In this document: positions 44,881 to 54,377 of the stretch, one piece after another | How the letters are laid out: each line of letters opens with the position of its first letter | Numbering within the stretch: the first letter of the stretch is position 1 | Source of the DNA: Nitrosophilus alvini | GTDB lineage: Bacteria; Campylobacterota; Campylobacteria; Campylobacterales; Nitratiruptoraceae | Assembly (NCBI RefSeq): GCF_015100395.1 | Contig: NZ_AP022847.1 | Coordinates: 124,001-188,000 of the forward strand | Direction of reading: 5' to 3' | Length of the DNA stretch: 64,000 nucleotides | The notes under the pieces: generated by a model | The model's input: the letters and a program-made list of their open reading frames with translations, nothing else | The model's database searches: none | What the model was told of the DNA's origin: nothing | Program-made: the position numbers and the translations under genes

Positions 44881-45159
44881 ATGATGCCATTCAGCGATGA
44901 AGACCTAAAGCCTGCGGTCGAAAACGTAATTGAAAAGATAAGACCCATGCTTGCGCTTGATGGAGGAGATATCAAACTCCTTGGCATAAAAAACGGAAAA
45001 GTTTTTGTTCAGCTGCAGGGAGCCTGTATAGGTTGCAGTGCAAGCGGAAATACTATAAAATACGGGGTCGAAAAACAGCTCAGAGTAGATATACATCCTG
45101 AAATAGAAGTGATCAATGTTCCTATAGGAATGGAAGACAGATGGGAAGAGATGGCATAA
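44881..45159 (+). CDS. nfu: NifU-like iron-sulfur scaffold (Nfu domain)
   Basis: Carries or delivers iron-sulfur clusters to target proteins. 92 residues, essentially only the Nfu domain: RPMLALDGGDIKLLGI and the cluster-binding GACIGCSASGNTIKYGVEKQL (CxxC). It matches the stand-alone nifU of Campylobacter, which also lies next to the TPR gene and murE. ATG 44881 follows AAAGGA; TTG 44875 is in frame but poorly spaced. Confidence 0.9.
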   Translation: MMPFSDEDLKPAVENVIEKIRPMLALDGGDIKLLGIKNGKVFVQLQGACIGCSASGNTIKYGVEKQLRVDIHPEIEVINVPIGMEDRWEEMA

Positions 45160-45169
45160 AGCAGAAGTT

Positions 45170-45784
45170 ATGAAAACTATTGAAACAAAGGGTGAAATGA
45201 AAAGGGAAGAATTATTTAACAAAGCGGTAGAATATTTTATGAACGGCGATTATCAAAATTCGCTTTTTTGCTACTCTTTGATACTGAAAGAGTATCCTGA
45301 GGATAAGGAGGCACGCATCGGTGCTCTTCTTTGTGATATGGCAATGGAGAGTGCTACGGAAGCACATGCACTGTTTGACTATTATACTGTTCTCAAAGAA
45401 GAGGATGAAGAAGGCAATGCGGAAGAGATTATAGAAGATCTTATAGATTCGTTCAATACAGATTCTGAAAAAATAAACAGACTATTGAAAAATACGCAAA
45501 ATTTCGATGTGGATATGGAAGACGGGATAAACTACAATGATTTTAAAATGCTTATAGAGGACAGAGGAAGTTTCAGACGCGCTTTTGAAGATATTATGTT
45601 CAGTACAAGAGTCATAATAGAAGAGAAAAAAGATTTTATAGATTTTCTGGAACAGCTTATAAAAAACGGATTTGACGAGATGGCTTTGAGTTATCTTGAG
45701 GATGCCTATACCATATATCCTGCTGATGAAAAACTTCAGGAGCTTTTTGAAAAAATAAAACCGATGACAAATCATGAGAATTAA
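45170..45784 (+). CDS. TPR-like conserved protein next to murE
   Basis: 204-residue acidic, helical protein of unknown function. A tetratricopeptide-like unit is at the start (NKAVEYFMNGDYQNSLFCYSLILKEYPEDKEARIGALL) and another near the end (LEQLIKNGFDEMALSYLEDAYTIYPADEKLQELF). It holds the same position as a conserved hypothetical between nifU and murE in Campylobacter jejuni. ATG 45197 has a better ribosome site (AAAGGGTG) than ATG 45170. The end overlaps murE by 11 bases. Confidence 0.75.
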   Translation: MKTIETKGEMKREELFNKAVEYFMNGDYQNSLFCYSLILKEYPEDKEARIGALLCDMAMESATEAHALFDYYTVLKEEDEEGNAEEIIEDLIDSFNTDSEKINRLLKNTQNFDVDMEDGINYNDFKMLIEDRGSFRRAFEDIMFSTRVIIEEKKDFIDFLEQLIKNGFDEMALSYLEDAYTIYPADEKLQELFEKIKPMTNHEN

Positions 45785-47078
45785 ACTAGACAGACTCGAC
45801 CGCTATATTACGGATAATAGTAAAGAGATAGAAAAAGGCGATCTTTTTTTAAAAACATGGCAAAATGCAGCTTTTAGCGAAGAAGCAAAAAAAGCGGGAG
45901 CTGATATTGTAACTCCAGCCCAAATTTATGAGAATCTGGAAATCGACAGGCTCAAAATTATAGGAATTACCGGCACCAACGGAAAGACTACTACCGCTGC
46001 GGCGATCTATTCCATCCTTCTGGACCTTGGGTACAAAACTGCTCTTCAAGGAACAAGAGGTTTTTTCATCAATGACGCAAAAGCGGAAGAGAAATCCTTG
46101 ACTACTCCGCCAATACTTCAAAATCTCTACAATATGAACAGAGCTTTGGAAGAAGGGTGCGAGTTTTTTGTTATGGAAGTGAGTTCTCATGCAATAGCAC
46201 AGAAAAGAGTAGAGAGTATAGACTTTACTCTTAAAATATTGACCAACATTACCCAGGATCATCTCGATTTTCATAAATCTCTGGAAAACTACATATATAC
46301 GAAAAACAGCTTTTTTGCGGATGAGTCTTTGAAACTGATAAACAAAGATGAAGAGAAGGCAAAATTTAATATAAAAAATGCGATGACATACGGAGTAGAG
46401 AATCCCGCAACTTTCCAGGTTATGGCTTATACAATGAAAGAGGGTCTTGGCGCTGTTATTAGATTTGGCAGCGAGATAGCCGATTTTCATTCGCAGATAA
46501 CCGGCCTTTTCAATCTGTATAATCTTACAGCTGCAATAGCCGCAGCAAAAATCGTTACAAATAAAGAGCTGAAAGAGATATGCGAGACTGTTGAAAACTT
46601 CGGGGGAGTCAGCGGCAGAATGGAAGTTGTCTGCGGCGAGCCTCTTGTTATTGTAGATTTTGCCCATACGCCTGATGGGATGCAAAAGGTTTTTGAAGCG
46701 TTTCCGGGAAAAGATATAGCTGTTGTTTTTGGTGCAGGCGGCGACAGAGACAGGGGAAAAAGGCCGAAAATGGGAGCGGTTGCTAACAGATATGCAAAAA
46801 AAATATATTTGACTAGTGATAATCCACGAAACGAAAAACCGGAAAAGATTATAGAAGAGATATATGTGGGCATAAATGATAAAGAAAAAGTCAAGATTTT
46901 ACCTGATAGAAAAGAAGCGATAAAAAGGGCAGTAAAAGAGTTGAAAAAAGAGGAGATACTGCTGATTCTCGGCAAGGGAGACGAAGAGTATCAGATAGTG
47001 GGAGATAGGAAAATCCCTTTTGACGACAGGAGAGTGATAAGAGAGATTTTTATGCACCAAGATAAAAACGGTTTTTAA
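45774..47078 (+). CDS. murE: UDP-MurNAc-L-Ala-D-Glu:meso-diaminopimelate ligase
   Basis: Cytoplasmic step of peptidoglycan synthesis adding the third residue. 434 residues; P-loop GTNGKTT at 67-73, EVSSHAIAQKRV, and the DNPRNEKP motif that selects meso-diaminopimelate over lysine. Shorter than E. coli MurE (495), mainly at the N terminus, as in relatives. Starts inside the TPR gene. Confidence 0.96.
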   Translation: MRIKLDRLDRYITDNSKEIEKGDLFLKTWQNAAFSEEAKKAGADIVTPAQIYENLEIDRLKIIGITGTNGKTTTAAAIYSILLDLGYKTALQGTRGFFINDAKAEEKSLTTPPILQNLYNMNRALEEGCEFFVMEVSSHAIAQKRVESIDFTLKILTNITQDHLDFHKSLENYIYTKNSFFADESLKLINKDEEKAKFNIKNAMTYGVENPATFQVMAYTMKEGLGAVIRFGSEIADFHSQITGLFNLYNLTAAIAAAKIVTNKELKEICETVENFGGVSGRMEVVCGEPLVIVDFAHTPDGMQKVFEAFPGKDIAVVFGAGGDRDRGKRPKMGAVANRYAKKIYLTSDNPRNEKPEKIIEEIYVGINDKEKVKILPDRKEAIKRAVKELKKEEILLILGKGDEEYQIVGDRKIPFDDRRVIREIFMHQDKNGF

Positions 47079-47103
47079 ATAAATTTTTGTAATTTAAGAT
47101 TAA

Positions 47104-47122
47104 GAATTTTAAGTTAAAATTC
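47104..47122. promoter_or_regulatory. Perfect 19-bp palindrome before the ferredoxin-like gene
   Basis: GAATTTTAA-G-TTAAAATTC, nine-base arms with one central base, 34 bases before ATG 47157. It probably overlaps the -10 region (TAAAAT at 47115-47120), as a repressor operator would. It is not a standard Fur box by sequence. Confidence 0.5.
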
Positions 47123-47156
47123 GGACAAAAAACGTGTTAATTATCAAGGAGACGAT

Positions 47157-47546
47157 ATGGTAATGCCACAGCCGGCCTTTTATATATTCAAATGCGAACA
47201 GTCAGCACCTCCTGGTTTTCCTAAACCCAGTTGCGTAAATGCGAATGATCCTGAAAGTCAACAACTTTTTCAGCATATGGCGCAGAGACTTATGGAAAAA
47301 GGTATTATTGCAACAGTGCAGCCTGTAAGAACAGGGTGTCTTAACAGATGTAACTACGGGCCTGTTATGCTTGTTGAACCGGGGCATTTTATGTATGTCG
47401 GATTGACTAAGGAAAAAATTGATAGAATTATAGATGAACATATCATAGGCGGTAAACCCGTAGAAGAGTATCTTATACCGAAAGAGGCATGGGGTGAGCC
47501 GGTCTCAGTTACAGATATGATAAATATGGGCGGCGGAGCTGGATAA
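47157..47546 (+). CDS. Thioredoxin-like [2Fe-2S] ferredoxin
   Basis: 129 residues. The four cluster cysteines are C13, C26, C61 and C65 (C-x12-C ... C-x3-C), as in thioredoxin-fold ferredoxins, with [16 protein letters not shown] as hallmark. It acts as a soluble electron carrier; the partner is unknown, though the ferredoxin-type sulfite reductase in the window needs one. GGAGACGAT precedes the ATG and a palindrome lies in the promoter region. TAATG overlap with panD. Confidence 0.85.
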   Translation: MVMPQPAFYIFKCEQSAPPGFPKPSCVNANDPESQQLFQHMAQRLMEKGIIATVQPVRTGCLNRCNYGPVMLVEPGHFMYVGLTKEKIDRIIDEHIIGGKPVEEYLIPKEAWGEPVSVTDMINMGGGAG

Positions 47547-47911
47547 TGCAGATCGAAATGCTTTTTAGCAAAATTCATCGGGCAACGGTAACGGATGCGA
47601 ATCTGAACTACGTAGGTTCCATTACTATCGATGAAGAGCTTCTTGAAGCGGCAAGACTAAGAGTCGGGCAGAAGGTAGAGATACTCAACATCAATAACGG
47701 TGAGAGATTTACCACATATGTGATAAAAGGCGAAAGAGGAAAAAGGGATATCTGCTTAAACGGCGCAGCCGCAAGAAAAGTCCATCCCGGTGACAAAATC
47801 ATTATTGTCGCATATGCTCTTTATGATGAAAAAGATCTGGAAAATTACGAACCCACCGTTGTATTGGTAAATGAAAAAAATGATATCGATGAGATATTGA
47901 ACTATATGTAG
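47546..47911 (+). CDS. panD: Aspartate 1-decarboxylase
   Basis: Makes beta-alanine for pantothenate. 121 residues; the pro-enzyme cleaves itself between G24 and S25 (NYVGSITID) to form the pyruvoyl group. Further motifs [28 protein letters not shown]. Starts at the stop of the ferredoxin-like gene. Confidence 0.95.
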   Translation: MQIEMLFSKIHRATVTDANLNYVGSITIDEELLEAARLRVGQKVEILNINNGERFTTYVIKGERGKRDICLNGAAARKVHPGDKIIIVAYALYDEKDLENYEPTVVLVNEKNDIDEILNYM

Positions 47912-47913
47912 AA

Positions 47914-47999
47914 GGAAAACAGGTGAAGAGGCAAAAATGCCAAGAGGTTATAAACAGATCCTTTGGCCTTTTAACCTCTCAGCCTTTTAACCTTTTTCC
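47914..47999 (+). repeat. Long imperfect palindrome between panD and ybaB
   Basis: Left part GGAAAACAGGTGAAGAGGC ... AGAGGTTATAA, right part CCTTTTAACCTCTCAGCC...AACCTTTTTCC. GGAAAA/TTTTCC, AGGT/AACCT-type, AGGC/GCCT and AGAGGTTA/TAACCTCT blocks pair in order. It fills the 99-base spacer. Confidence 0.65.
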
Positions 48000-48010
48000 A
48001 AAGGAAAAAA

Positions 48011-48325
48011 ATGTTTGACAAGCTCAATCTTGGCGAATTGGGAAAAGTTTTCGAAGATATTCAGGAAAAAGCGAAAAAGCTTCAGGAAGAGAGCGAAAAT
48101 AGGATATTTACCGCAAAAAGCGGCGGCGGCCTGGTAAAGGTAAGCATAAACGGAAAAGGAGAAGTTGTAGATATCGAAATAGACGATTCGCTTCTTGAAG
48201 ATAAAGAGTCTTTGCAAATTCTTCTAATCAGTGCAGTAAATGATGCTTTGAAAATGGTGGAAGATGAAAAAAAGAGAGTAGCAATGAGCCTTATGGGCGA
48301 TGTAAATCCTTTCGGACAAAAATGA
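48011..48325 (+). CDS. ybaB: YbaB/EbfC nucleoid-associated protein
   Basis: Small dimeric DNA-binding protein, 104 residues; starts [27 protein letters not shown] with the amphipathic helix, then [25 protein letters not shown]. In C. jejuni the corresponding gene also follows murE closely; here two genes intervene. No DnaX or RecR gene is adjacent. Confidence 0.9.
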   Translation: MFDKLNLGELGKVFEDIQEKAKKLQEESENRIFTAKSGGGLVKVSINGKGEVVDIEIDDSLLEDKESLQILLISAVNDALKMVEDEKKRVAMSLMGDVNPFGQK

Positions 48326-48329
48326 TTTC

Positions 48330-49193
48330 ATGAACCGGCTAAACGAACAGTTTGAAAAGTATCTCCTGGATAATTTACCAAAATCCAAAAGTTTTCATCC
48401 CCATTTTGAAAAAGCGCTTCAGCAGATGCTTGTTGCCGGCGGAAAGAGATTCAGGCCCCTTCTTGTTTTAAGTGTCACTGATGCCTTGCAACCCCTTCTT
48501 CTTAGAAATGCTTTGCCGGTAGCCTATGCTATAGAGCTTCTTCACACATATTCACTTATACATGACGACTTGCCTGTTTTTGACAATGCGGATCTCAGGC
48601 GCGGCATGCCTACACTGCATAAAACATATGATGAAGTTACAGCGATACTTGTAGGCGATGCTTTGAATACGCACGCTTTTTTTCTTTTGGCAGACGCCCC
48701 TTTGCCTGCCGATACAAAAGTTGAAATTGTTAAAGAACTGGCGAGAGAGGGCGGAATAGAGGGGATGATCATAGGGCAGGCGATAGACTGCTGGTTTGAA
48801 AAAAAGAAACTTGCTCTGGATGAACTTAAGTTTCTGCATATCCACAAAACGGCAAAGCTCATAGCCGCAAGTCTTAAAATCGGTGCTATTATATGTAACG
48901 AGAAAGAGATTGCAAAAAAATTGTATGATTTCGGTATAGATTTGGGATTGCTCTTTCAGATCCAGGACGACCTTATAGATGCGCTTCAGGATGATACCAA
49001 GGCCGGAAAAACCACTTCCAACGATGAAAACAAAAACAGTTTTGTAAATCTGCTGGGTATTGACGGTGCGATGAAAAGTGCTGATGAGCTTGTTGAAAAA
49101 CTGGAAACCGGACTCGAAGCTTTTGATACAAAGCTAAAAAACAATCTGAAAAAAATTCTGAATAATTATCTTTACAGACATAAAAATTTATAA
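48330..49193 (+). CDS. ispA: Polyprenyl diphosphate synthase (farnesyl/geranylgeranyl type)
   Basis: Builds C15 or longer prenyl diphosphates for quinones and undecaprenol. 287 residues; first Asp-rich motif DDLPVFDNADLRRG from D79, second motif FQIQDDLIDALQDDTKAGK. The DDx4D insertion is typical of bacterial FPP synthases. It starts 4 bases after ybaB; start 48330 ATG. Confidence 0.9.
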   Translation: MNRLNEQFEKYLLDNLPKSKSFHPHFEKALQQMLVAGGKRFRPLLVLSVTDALQPLLLRNALPVAYAIELLHTYSLIHDDLPVFDNADLRRGMPTLHKTYDEVTAILVGDALNTHAFFLLADAPLPADTKVEIVKELAREGGIEGMIIGQAIDCWFEKKKLALDELKFLHIHKTAKLIAASLKIGAIICNEKEIAKKLYDFGIDLGLLFQIQDDLIDALQDDTKAGKTTSNDENKNSFVNLLGIDGAMKSADELVEKLETGLEAFDTKLKNNLKKILNNYLYRHKNL

Positions 49194-49203
49194 AGGCGGG
49201 TAG

Positions 49204-51147
49204 ATGGACAAAGATATGATGAAAAAGATGGCCGATACTATCAGATTTTTGGCATTGGATATGATACAGGAGGCGAATAGCGGACATCCTGGTGCCCCGC
49301 TTGGGCTCGCCGATATAGCAACGGTTTTGAGTTCACATGTGAGAATCAATCCAAAAAATCCTAAATGGCTTAACCGCGACCGTATAGTTTTCTCAGGAGG
49401 CCATGCCACGGGGCTAATATACTCTTTGCTCTATTTATGGGGTTATGATATATCTATGGAGGATCTGAAAAACTTCAGACAGTACGGCTCAAATACGCCT
49501 GGACATCCGGAATTTGGGCATACTCCGGGAGTTGAAATCACAACCGGCCCGCTGGGACAGGGCGTGGCAAATGCTGTTGGAATGGCAATAGCCGCCAAAT
49601 ATATGTCAAATCTTCTAAATACCGCAAATGCAAAACTTATAGACCATCATGTATATTGTCTGTGTGGAGATGGAGATCTGGAAGAGGGAGTCAGCTATGA
49701 AGCATGTGCCCTGGCCGGACGCCATGAACTTGACAATCTCATAATGATATACGACAGCAACCATATAACGATAGAAGGCGATACTTCCATAGCGTGGAAT
49801 GAAAACGTAAGGCTTAGATTTGAAGCCCAGAACTGGGACGTTATAGAGATAGACGGACACAATTACGAAGATATTGATGCCGCTTTGGCCTGGGCCAAAA
49901 ACAGAAAAAAACCGGTGCTCATCATAGCAAATACGATAATTGCAAAAGGAAGCTGCCATTTCGAGGGAGACCCCCATTCTCACGGTGCGCCACTGGGAGT
50001 TGAAGAGATAGAGTGTTCAAAAGAAAAAGCCGGATTCCCCAGGGATAAAAAATTCTATGTACCCGAGGATGTGCTTGCAAGATTCAGATGTATGGTTGAA
50101 AAAGGCGAAATGTATGAAAAGGAGTGGAAGAAACTTCTTTTGGAACTTCCTTTCAAAGAGCAAAACGAGATGCTCGAAAAACTTGAAAATCCCGATTTTG
50201 ACTCTATCGAGTGGCCGGAGTTTGAAGAAGGCAGCATGGTTGCCACCAGAGACAGCAACGGCAAAATACTGAATGCCATAGCAAAAGCACTTCCGGGATT
50301 TTTAGGAGGAAGTGCTGATCTTGCACCTTCAAATAAAACATATCTGCACAATATGGGTGATTTCCCGAACGGGAAAAATTTACATTTCGGAATTAGAGAG
50401 CACGCTATGGGCGCAATATCCAACGGCATTGCAGCATACGGACTGTTGATGCCGTTTAATGCGACATTTTTTGTATTCAGCGACTATCAGAAGCCGGCTG
50501 TCAGAATTGCCGCGCTTTCGAAACTCAAAAACTTTTTTGTCTGGACGCACGATAGCATAGGAGTGGGAGAAGATGGACCTACGCATCAGCCGATAGAGCA
50601 TCTGAGCCAATTCAGAGCCCTTCCGCAGTTTTATGTTTTTAGGCCGGCTGATGCCAGTGAAAACGTAGAGTGCTGGAAGAGTGCCCTGAAACTAGAAAAC
50701 CCTTGCGCTTTTGTTTTGAGCAGACAGAAGCTGAAAACTTTGAAAAAATCACGAGATTTCGGTGAGCCTGCAAAAGGCGGATATGTTATAAAAAGAAGAG
50801 AGAAAGCCACTGTAACTCTTGTTGCTACCGGAAGCGAAGTTATGCTTGCTCTACAGGCAGGATGCCATCTCGAAGAGAGAGGCATTATGGCAAATGTGGT
50901 TAGTATGCCCTGTATGGAGCTCTTTTTGGATCAGCCAAAAGATTATAGAGATGAGGTAATAGACCCAAATACAAAAACTTTGGCCATAGAGGCAGCAAGT
51001 GGACTGGAATGGTATAGATTTGCAGATGATGTACTCTGTATAGAAAACAGATTCGGTGCAAGCGGTAAAGCGGATGTTATATTTAAAGAATACGGATTTA
51101 CAATAGAAAATATTATAAAAAGAGTCGAAAATCTGATAAATACCTAA
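49204..51147 (+). CDS. tkt: Transketolase
   Basis: Thiamine-diphosphate enzyme of the pentose phosphate route. 647 residues; NSGHPGAPLG, TPP-binding GDGDLEEGVSYEA, GGSADLAPSN, and HDSIGVGEDGPTHQPIEHL. Expected length and domain order (PP, PYR, C-terminal). The stop begins a weak stem-loop. Confidence 0.97.
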   Translation: MDKDMMKKMADTIRFLALDMIQEANSGHPGAPLGLADIATVLSSHVRINPKNPKWLNRDRIVFSGGHATGLIYSLLYLWGYDISMEDLKNFRQYGSNTPGHPEFGHTPGVEITTGPLGQGVANAVGMAIAAKYMSNLLNTANAKLIDHHVYCLCGDGDLEEGVSYEACALAGRHELDNLIMIYDSNHITIEGDTSIAWNENVRLRFEAQNWDVIEIDGHNYEDIDAALAWAKNRKKPVLIIANTIIAKGSCHFEGDPHSHGAPLGVEEIECSKEKAGFPRDKKFYVPEDVLARFRCMVEKGEMYEKEWKKLLLELPFKEQNEMLEKLENPDFDSIEWPEFEEGSMVATRDSNGKILNAIAKALPGFLGGSADLAPSNKTYLHNMGDFPNGKNLHFGIREHAMGAISNGIAAYGLLMPFNATFFVFSDYQKPAVRIAALSKLKNFFVWTHDSIGVGEDGPTHQPIEHLSQFRALPQFYVFRPADASENVECWKSALKLENPCAFVLSRQKLKTLKKSRDFGEPAKGGYVIKRREKATVTLVATGSEVMLALQAGCHLEERGIMANVVSMPCMELFLDQPKDYRDEVIDPNTKTLAIEAASGLEWYRFADDVLCIENRFGASGKADVIFKEYGFTIENIIKRVENLINT

Positions 51148-51161
51148 AGCCGTCAGGCTTT
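51146..51161. terminator. Weak stem-loop between convergent tkt and 51165 gene
   Basis: AAAGCC, GTCA loop, GGCTTT; a 6-bp perfect stem at the tkt stop codon, without T-run on either strand. Possible shared terminator. Confidence 0.35.
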
Positions 51162-51164
51162 GGG

Positions 51165-51560
51165 CTATTTGTCTTCAAACCTGTATATAAAGTAAGTCTG
51201 AAATTTGTTGCCTTTGATTTTCGAGCGAACTTTTATCTTCTTTGGCAGAAAAAATATTTTTTTGATATCTTCGCTAACCTCTTTTTCTATAGCTCTTTGA
51301 GTTTTTTGGATTTTCAATACTCCGATATTGAGCGGATGCATAGGGGCGGTTATATCTTCTTTAAGTAGTATTTGCGTGTCATTTGATTCTTGTTCCAGAT
51401 TATCGGTTATGTCAACAATCGCAATGTCTTTAAGCGGTCTGTACTCTTTTTTTCTCAATGCCTCTTCCAAAGAGTCAGCCTTTGTAAATTTGGCGACTAC
51501 AGCAATCGAGGAGATAAGCAGTATTATAAAAAAAAGATAGAGGTATACTTTTTTAATCAT
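51165..51560 (-). CDS. Hypothetical membrane-anchored protein
   Basis: 131-residue protein, unrecognised. It has an N-terminal membrane segment or uncleaved signal (about residues 4-22, KVYLYLFFIILLISSIAVV), then a periplasmic-looking hydrophilic part with basic end KKIKVRSKIKGNK. The ATG at 51560 follows a TTG that would add one Met. Convergent with tkt. No domain is apparent. Confidence 0.55.
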   Translation of the reverse strand: MIKKVYLYLFFIILLISSIAVVAKFTKADSLEEALRKKEYRPLKDIAIVDITDNLEQESNDTQILLKEDITAPMHPLNIGVLKIQKTQRAIEKEVSEDIKKIFFLPKKIKVRSKIKGNKFQTYFIYRFEDK

Positions 51561-51672
51561 CAAATGTCCGATTATTATATTTGTTGAGATTATTTAGTCC
51601 GATTATCAAACAGTGTTTTGTAAATTTTATCTTTTTTTGTTTTTATAAATTCTAAAAGCTATCAGGAGATTG

Positions 51673-52410
51673 CTATGATATTGAATATATTATTTTCATG
51701 CAATTTTTTGTTTCAATAATTTCTTTGACCACAAGACCTTCTATATGAAGTGCCAATAGATCCCTTTGTGTCTCTATCCTGTTTTTAGCCACTTCTCTAA
51801 GCACAATTCCGCGATACGCCTTTGCCCAGTGGCTTACGGTTTTACCGTTTTTTAAAAATTTCATAGTAATGTAGGGCTGATTGAGAGCATAGAATTTTTC
51901 GTAAAAGCCTGCTCTAAGATCCAAAATAGGTTCATTTTTTAAATACTCTTCTAGCGTTTTTGAAAAATTTTTTTTGTAATATGCTTCCGGTGCAGTATTG
52001 CCTATTTTGGAACCTTGCTTAAGTTTGTACCGAGGGATTTTGTCTTTAGCCAGTATCGGGCCGAAGAGATTGGAAAATATGATGAGGTTGTTATCCAGAT
52101 ATCTTTGGCTAGCTTTATCCAAAGAGCTGTAGTCAAGATACTCATACGCTATACCATTATATCTTTCGACGGCTTTTGCTGTAGGAAGAGTTGCAATATC
52201 TTTTGTATATTTTTGTATGTCAGACTCCTTTTTAAGACCAAACAGCTTTTGTAACTCTTCCGAAGAAGCCTTATTTACATACTTCCTGTAGAGATTTAAA
52301 AGATAAACTCTTTTATCAAAAAGGTCGGGAAGAAAAAATGAATTTTTGTCATAAGCAGAAAATTGGGATTTACAGCTTTTGCTTTCACTTGGCGAAAAAA
52401 GGATTTTCAT
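51673..52410 (-). CDS. yaaA: YaaA-family peroxide-stress protein (DUF328)
   Basis: 245 residues. E. coli YaaA lowers free iron under peroxide stress and has a DNA-binding fold. The family features are here: MKILFSPSESK at the start, YNGIAYEYLDY, FGPILAKDKIPRYKL, LDLRAGFYEKFY, and SHWAKAYRGIVLREVAKN. It stands alone; upstream 52411-52557 shows no obvious promoter besides AT-rich sequence. Confidence 0.88.
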   Translation of the reverse strand: MKILFSPSESKSCKSQFSAYDKNSFFLPDLFDKRVYLLNLYRKYVNKASSEELQKLFGLKKESDIQKYTKDIATLPTAKAVERYNGIAYEYLDYSSLDKASQRYLDNNLIIFSNLFGPILAKDKIPRYKLKQGSKIGNTAPEAYYKKNFSKTLEEYLKNEPILDLRAGFYEKFYALNQPYITMKFLKNGKTVSHWAKAYRGIVLREVAKNRIETQRDLLALHIEGLVVKEIIETKNCMKIIYSIS

Positions 52411-52498
52411 CTATTTCCTTTGAAATATGTCAATCAAATAAATATATATTTTATATCGAAAAACTTCTTGTATGATTCTTAGCATTTATGGGCAGTTT

Positions 52499-52530
52499 GT
52501 CCGGAAAACGAAATATTTTTCGATTATTCG
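52499..52530. other. Imperfect palindrome upstream of tRNA cluster
   Basis: CCGGAAAACGAAA and TTTTTCGATTATTCGG: outer CCG/CGG and inner CGAAA/TTTCG pair, with mismatches between. It is in the 193-base gap between the yaaA start and tRNA-Thr, and may separate the two units. Otherwise the gap holds only the tRNA promoter. Confidence 0.35.
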
Positions 52531-52557
52531 GCGCTGGATCTTCTTTTTGAAAAAATA

Positions 52558-52586
52558 TTGACAAATCAGAAAAAAGTTTGTATAAT
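52558..52586 (+). promoter_or_regulatory. Sigma-70 promoter of tRNA-tuf operon
   Basis: TTGACA (52558-52563), 17-base spacer, TATAAT (52581-52586), 17 bases before tRNA-Thr. Full consensus. Confidence 0.88.
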
Positions 52587-52603
52587 TCCAGTCCGTTTTC
52601 AAT

Positions 52604-52680
52604 GCCGGTGTAGCTCAGTTGGCTAGAGCAGCTGATTTGTAATCAGCAGGTCGGGGGTTCGAGTCCCTTCACCGGCTCCA
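52604..52680 (+). tRNA. tRNA-Thr (TGT)
   Basis: 77 nt with encoded CCA. Acceptor GCCGGTG/CACCGGC, anticodon loop TTTGTAA in stem CTGAT/ATCAG. First of four tRNAs before tuf. Confidence 0.96.
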
Positions 52681-52713
52681 TGATTTATCAGTGTTTGACC
52701 AGTAGTGACATCG

Positions 52714-52799
<86 letters not shown>

Positions 52800-52815
52800 T
52801 TGCGTCACAAGAGAT

Positions 52816-52892
52816 GCGGGAGTAGCTCAGTTGGCTAGAGCATCAGCCTTCCAAGCTGAGGGTCGCGGGTTCGAGTCCCGTCTCCCGCTCCA
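52816..52892 (+). tRNA. tRNA-Gly (TCC)
   Basis: 77 nt with encoded CCA. Acceptor GCGGGAG/CTCCCGC, anticodon loop CTTCCAA. Confidence 0.96.
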
Positions 52893-52974
52893 TAACTGGG
52901 AGCTGAACTATAGAGACCTCAGTATTCTGCTTAGTTTTGCTTCCGAAAATGTATTGTAACTGTTTTGTAACTAT

Positions 52975-53049
52975 GCCCAGATAGCTCAGTGGCAGAGCAC
53001 TTCCTTGGTAAGGAAGAGGTCGGCGGTTCAATCCCGCTTCTGGGCTCCA
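52975..53049 (+). tRNA. tRNA-Thr (GGT)
   Basis: 75 nt with encoded CCA. Acceptor GCCCAGA/TCTGGGC, anticodon loop TTGGTAA in stem CTTCC/GGAAG. Lies 86 bases before the tuf start. Confidence 0.96.
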
Positions 53050-53093
53050 TTCATTTTTATGCAGCAAAAAGCACAAATTTGGGTTTTTTTTGG

Positions 53094-53099
53094 TATAAT
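53094..53099 (+). promoter_or_regulatory. -10 box of tuf
   Basis: TATAAT preceded by TGG, 36 bases before the tuf ATG; no -35. It gives tuf a promoter besides the tRNA promoter. Confidence 0.6.
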
Positions 53100-53135
53100 T
53101 AGCCCGATTTAATTTAATTCAAAATGGAGGAAAGT

Positions 53136-54335
53136 ATGGCTAAAGAAAAGTTTGTTAAAACCAAGCCGCACGTTAACATAGGTACTATCGGTCACGTTGA
53201 CCATGGTAAAACTACTTTGACAGCAGCAATTACTGCTGTTTTGGCTGAAAAAGGTTTCGCTGAGAAGAGAGATTATGATCAGATAGACAATGCACCTGAA
53301 GAGAGAGAAAGAGGTATTACTATTGCTACTTCTCACGTAGAGTATGAAACTGAAAAAAGACACTATGCGCACGTTGACTGCCCGGGTCACGCTGACTACG
53401 TTAAAAACATGATTACCGGTGCTGCGCAAATGGATGGAGCTATATTGGTTGTTTCTGCTGCTGACGGCCCAATGCCACAAACAAGAGAGCACATCCTTCT
53501 TGCAAGACAGGTCGGTGTTCCTTATATCGTAGTATTTTTGAACAAAGAAGATATGGTCGATGACCCTGAGCTTCTTGAGCTTGTTGAGATGGAAGTTAGA
53601 GAGCTTCTAAATGAGTATGATTTCCCTGGTGATGACGTTCCTGTTGTTGCAGGTTCTGCTCTTAAAGCTCTTGAAGAGGTAAAAGAAGGAAAACTTGGAC
53701 CTTGGTCTGAAAAGATAATCGCTCTTATGGATGCGGTAGATGAGTATATCCCGACTCCTGAGAGAGATATAGACAAGCCTTTCTTGATGCCTATCGAAGA
53801 CGTATTCTCTATTTCAGGTAGGGGTACTGTTGTTACAGGTAGAATCGAAAGAGGCGTTGTAAGCGTTGGTGACGAAGTAGAAATCGTTGGTATCAGACCA
53901 ACTCAGAAAACTACTGTTACCGGTGTTGAAATGTTTAGAAAAGAGCTTGACAAAGGTGAAGCCGGAGATAACGTAGGTGTACTTCTAAGAGGTACAAAAA
54001 AAGAAGATGTTGAAAGAGGTATGGTTCTTTGCCAGCCTGGTTCAATTACGCCTCATAGAAAATTCGAAGCTGAAATTTATGTTCTTACAAAAGAGGAAGG
54101 CGGAAGACATACACCTTTCTTCAGCGGATATAGACCGCAGTTCTATGTTAGAACAACTGACGTAACTGGTAGCGTAACATTGCCTGAAGGCACAGAAATG
54201 GTTATGCCTGGAGATAATGTAAAAATTACTGCTGAGCTGATTGCTCCTATCGCGCTTGAAGAAGGAACGAGATTTGCTATCAGAGAGGGCGGTAGAACTG
54301 TCGGCGCTGGTGTCGTTACAAAAATAATAGAGTAA
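53136..54335 (+). CDS. tuf: Elongation factor Tu
   Basis: Brings aminoacyl-tRNA to the ribosome. 399 residues; G1 GHVDHGKT, switch region [32 protein letters not shown] 53136 follows GGAGG; an earlier in-frame ATG (53124) precedes that site. It is the only tuf in the window. Confidence 0.98.
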   Translation: MAKEKFVKTKPHVNIGTIGHVDHGKTTLTAAITAVLAEKGFAEKRDYDQIDNAPEERERGITIATSHVEYETEKRHYAHVDCPGHADYVKNMITGAAQMDGAILVVSAADGPMPQTREHILLARQVGVPYIVVFLNKEDMVDDPELLELVEMEVRELLNEYDFPGDDVPVVAGSALKALEEVKEGKLGPWSEKIIALMDAVDEYIPTPERDIDKPFLMPIEDVFSISGRGTVVTGRIERGVVSVGDEVEIVGIRPTQKTTVTGVEMFRKELDKGEAGDNVGVLLRGTKKEDVERGMVLCQPGSITPHRKFEAEIYVLTKEEGGRHTPFFSGYRPQFYVRTTDVTGSVTLPEGTEMVMPGDNVKITAELIAPIALEEGTRFAIREGGRTVGAGVVTKIIE

Positions 54336-54336
54336 T

Positions 54337-54365
54337 TTCAAGGGGCCTTGCCCCTTTATTGAAAG
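54337..54365 (+). terminator. Stem-loop after tuf
   Basis: AAGGGGC, CTT loop, GCCCCTT (54340-54356), with outer TTTCA/TGAAA. A strong GC stem 4 bases past tuf, followed by TATTG rather than a T-run. It may lower read-through to rpmG. Confidence 0.6.
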
Positions 54366-54377
54366 AAGGCAGTAACA

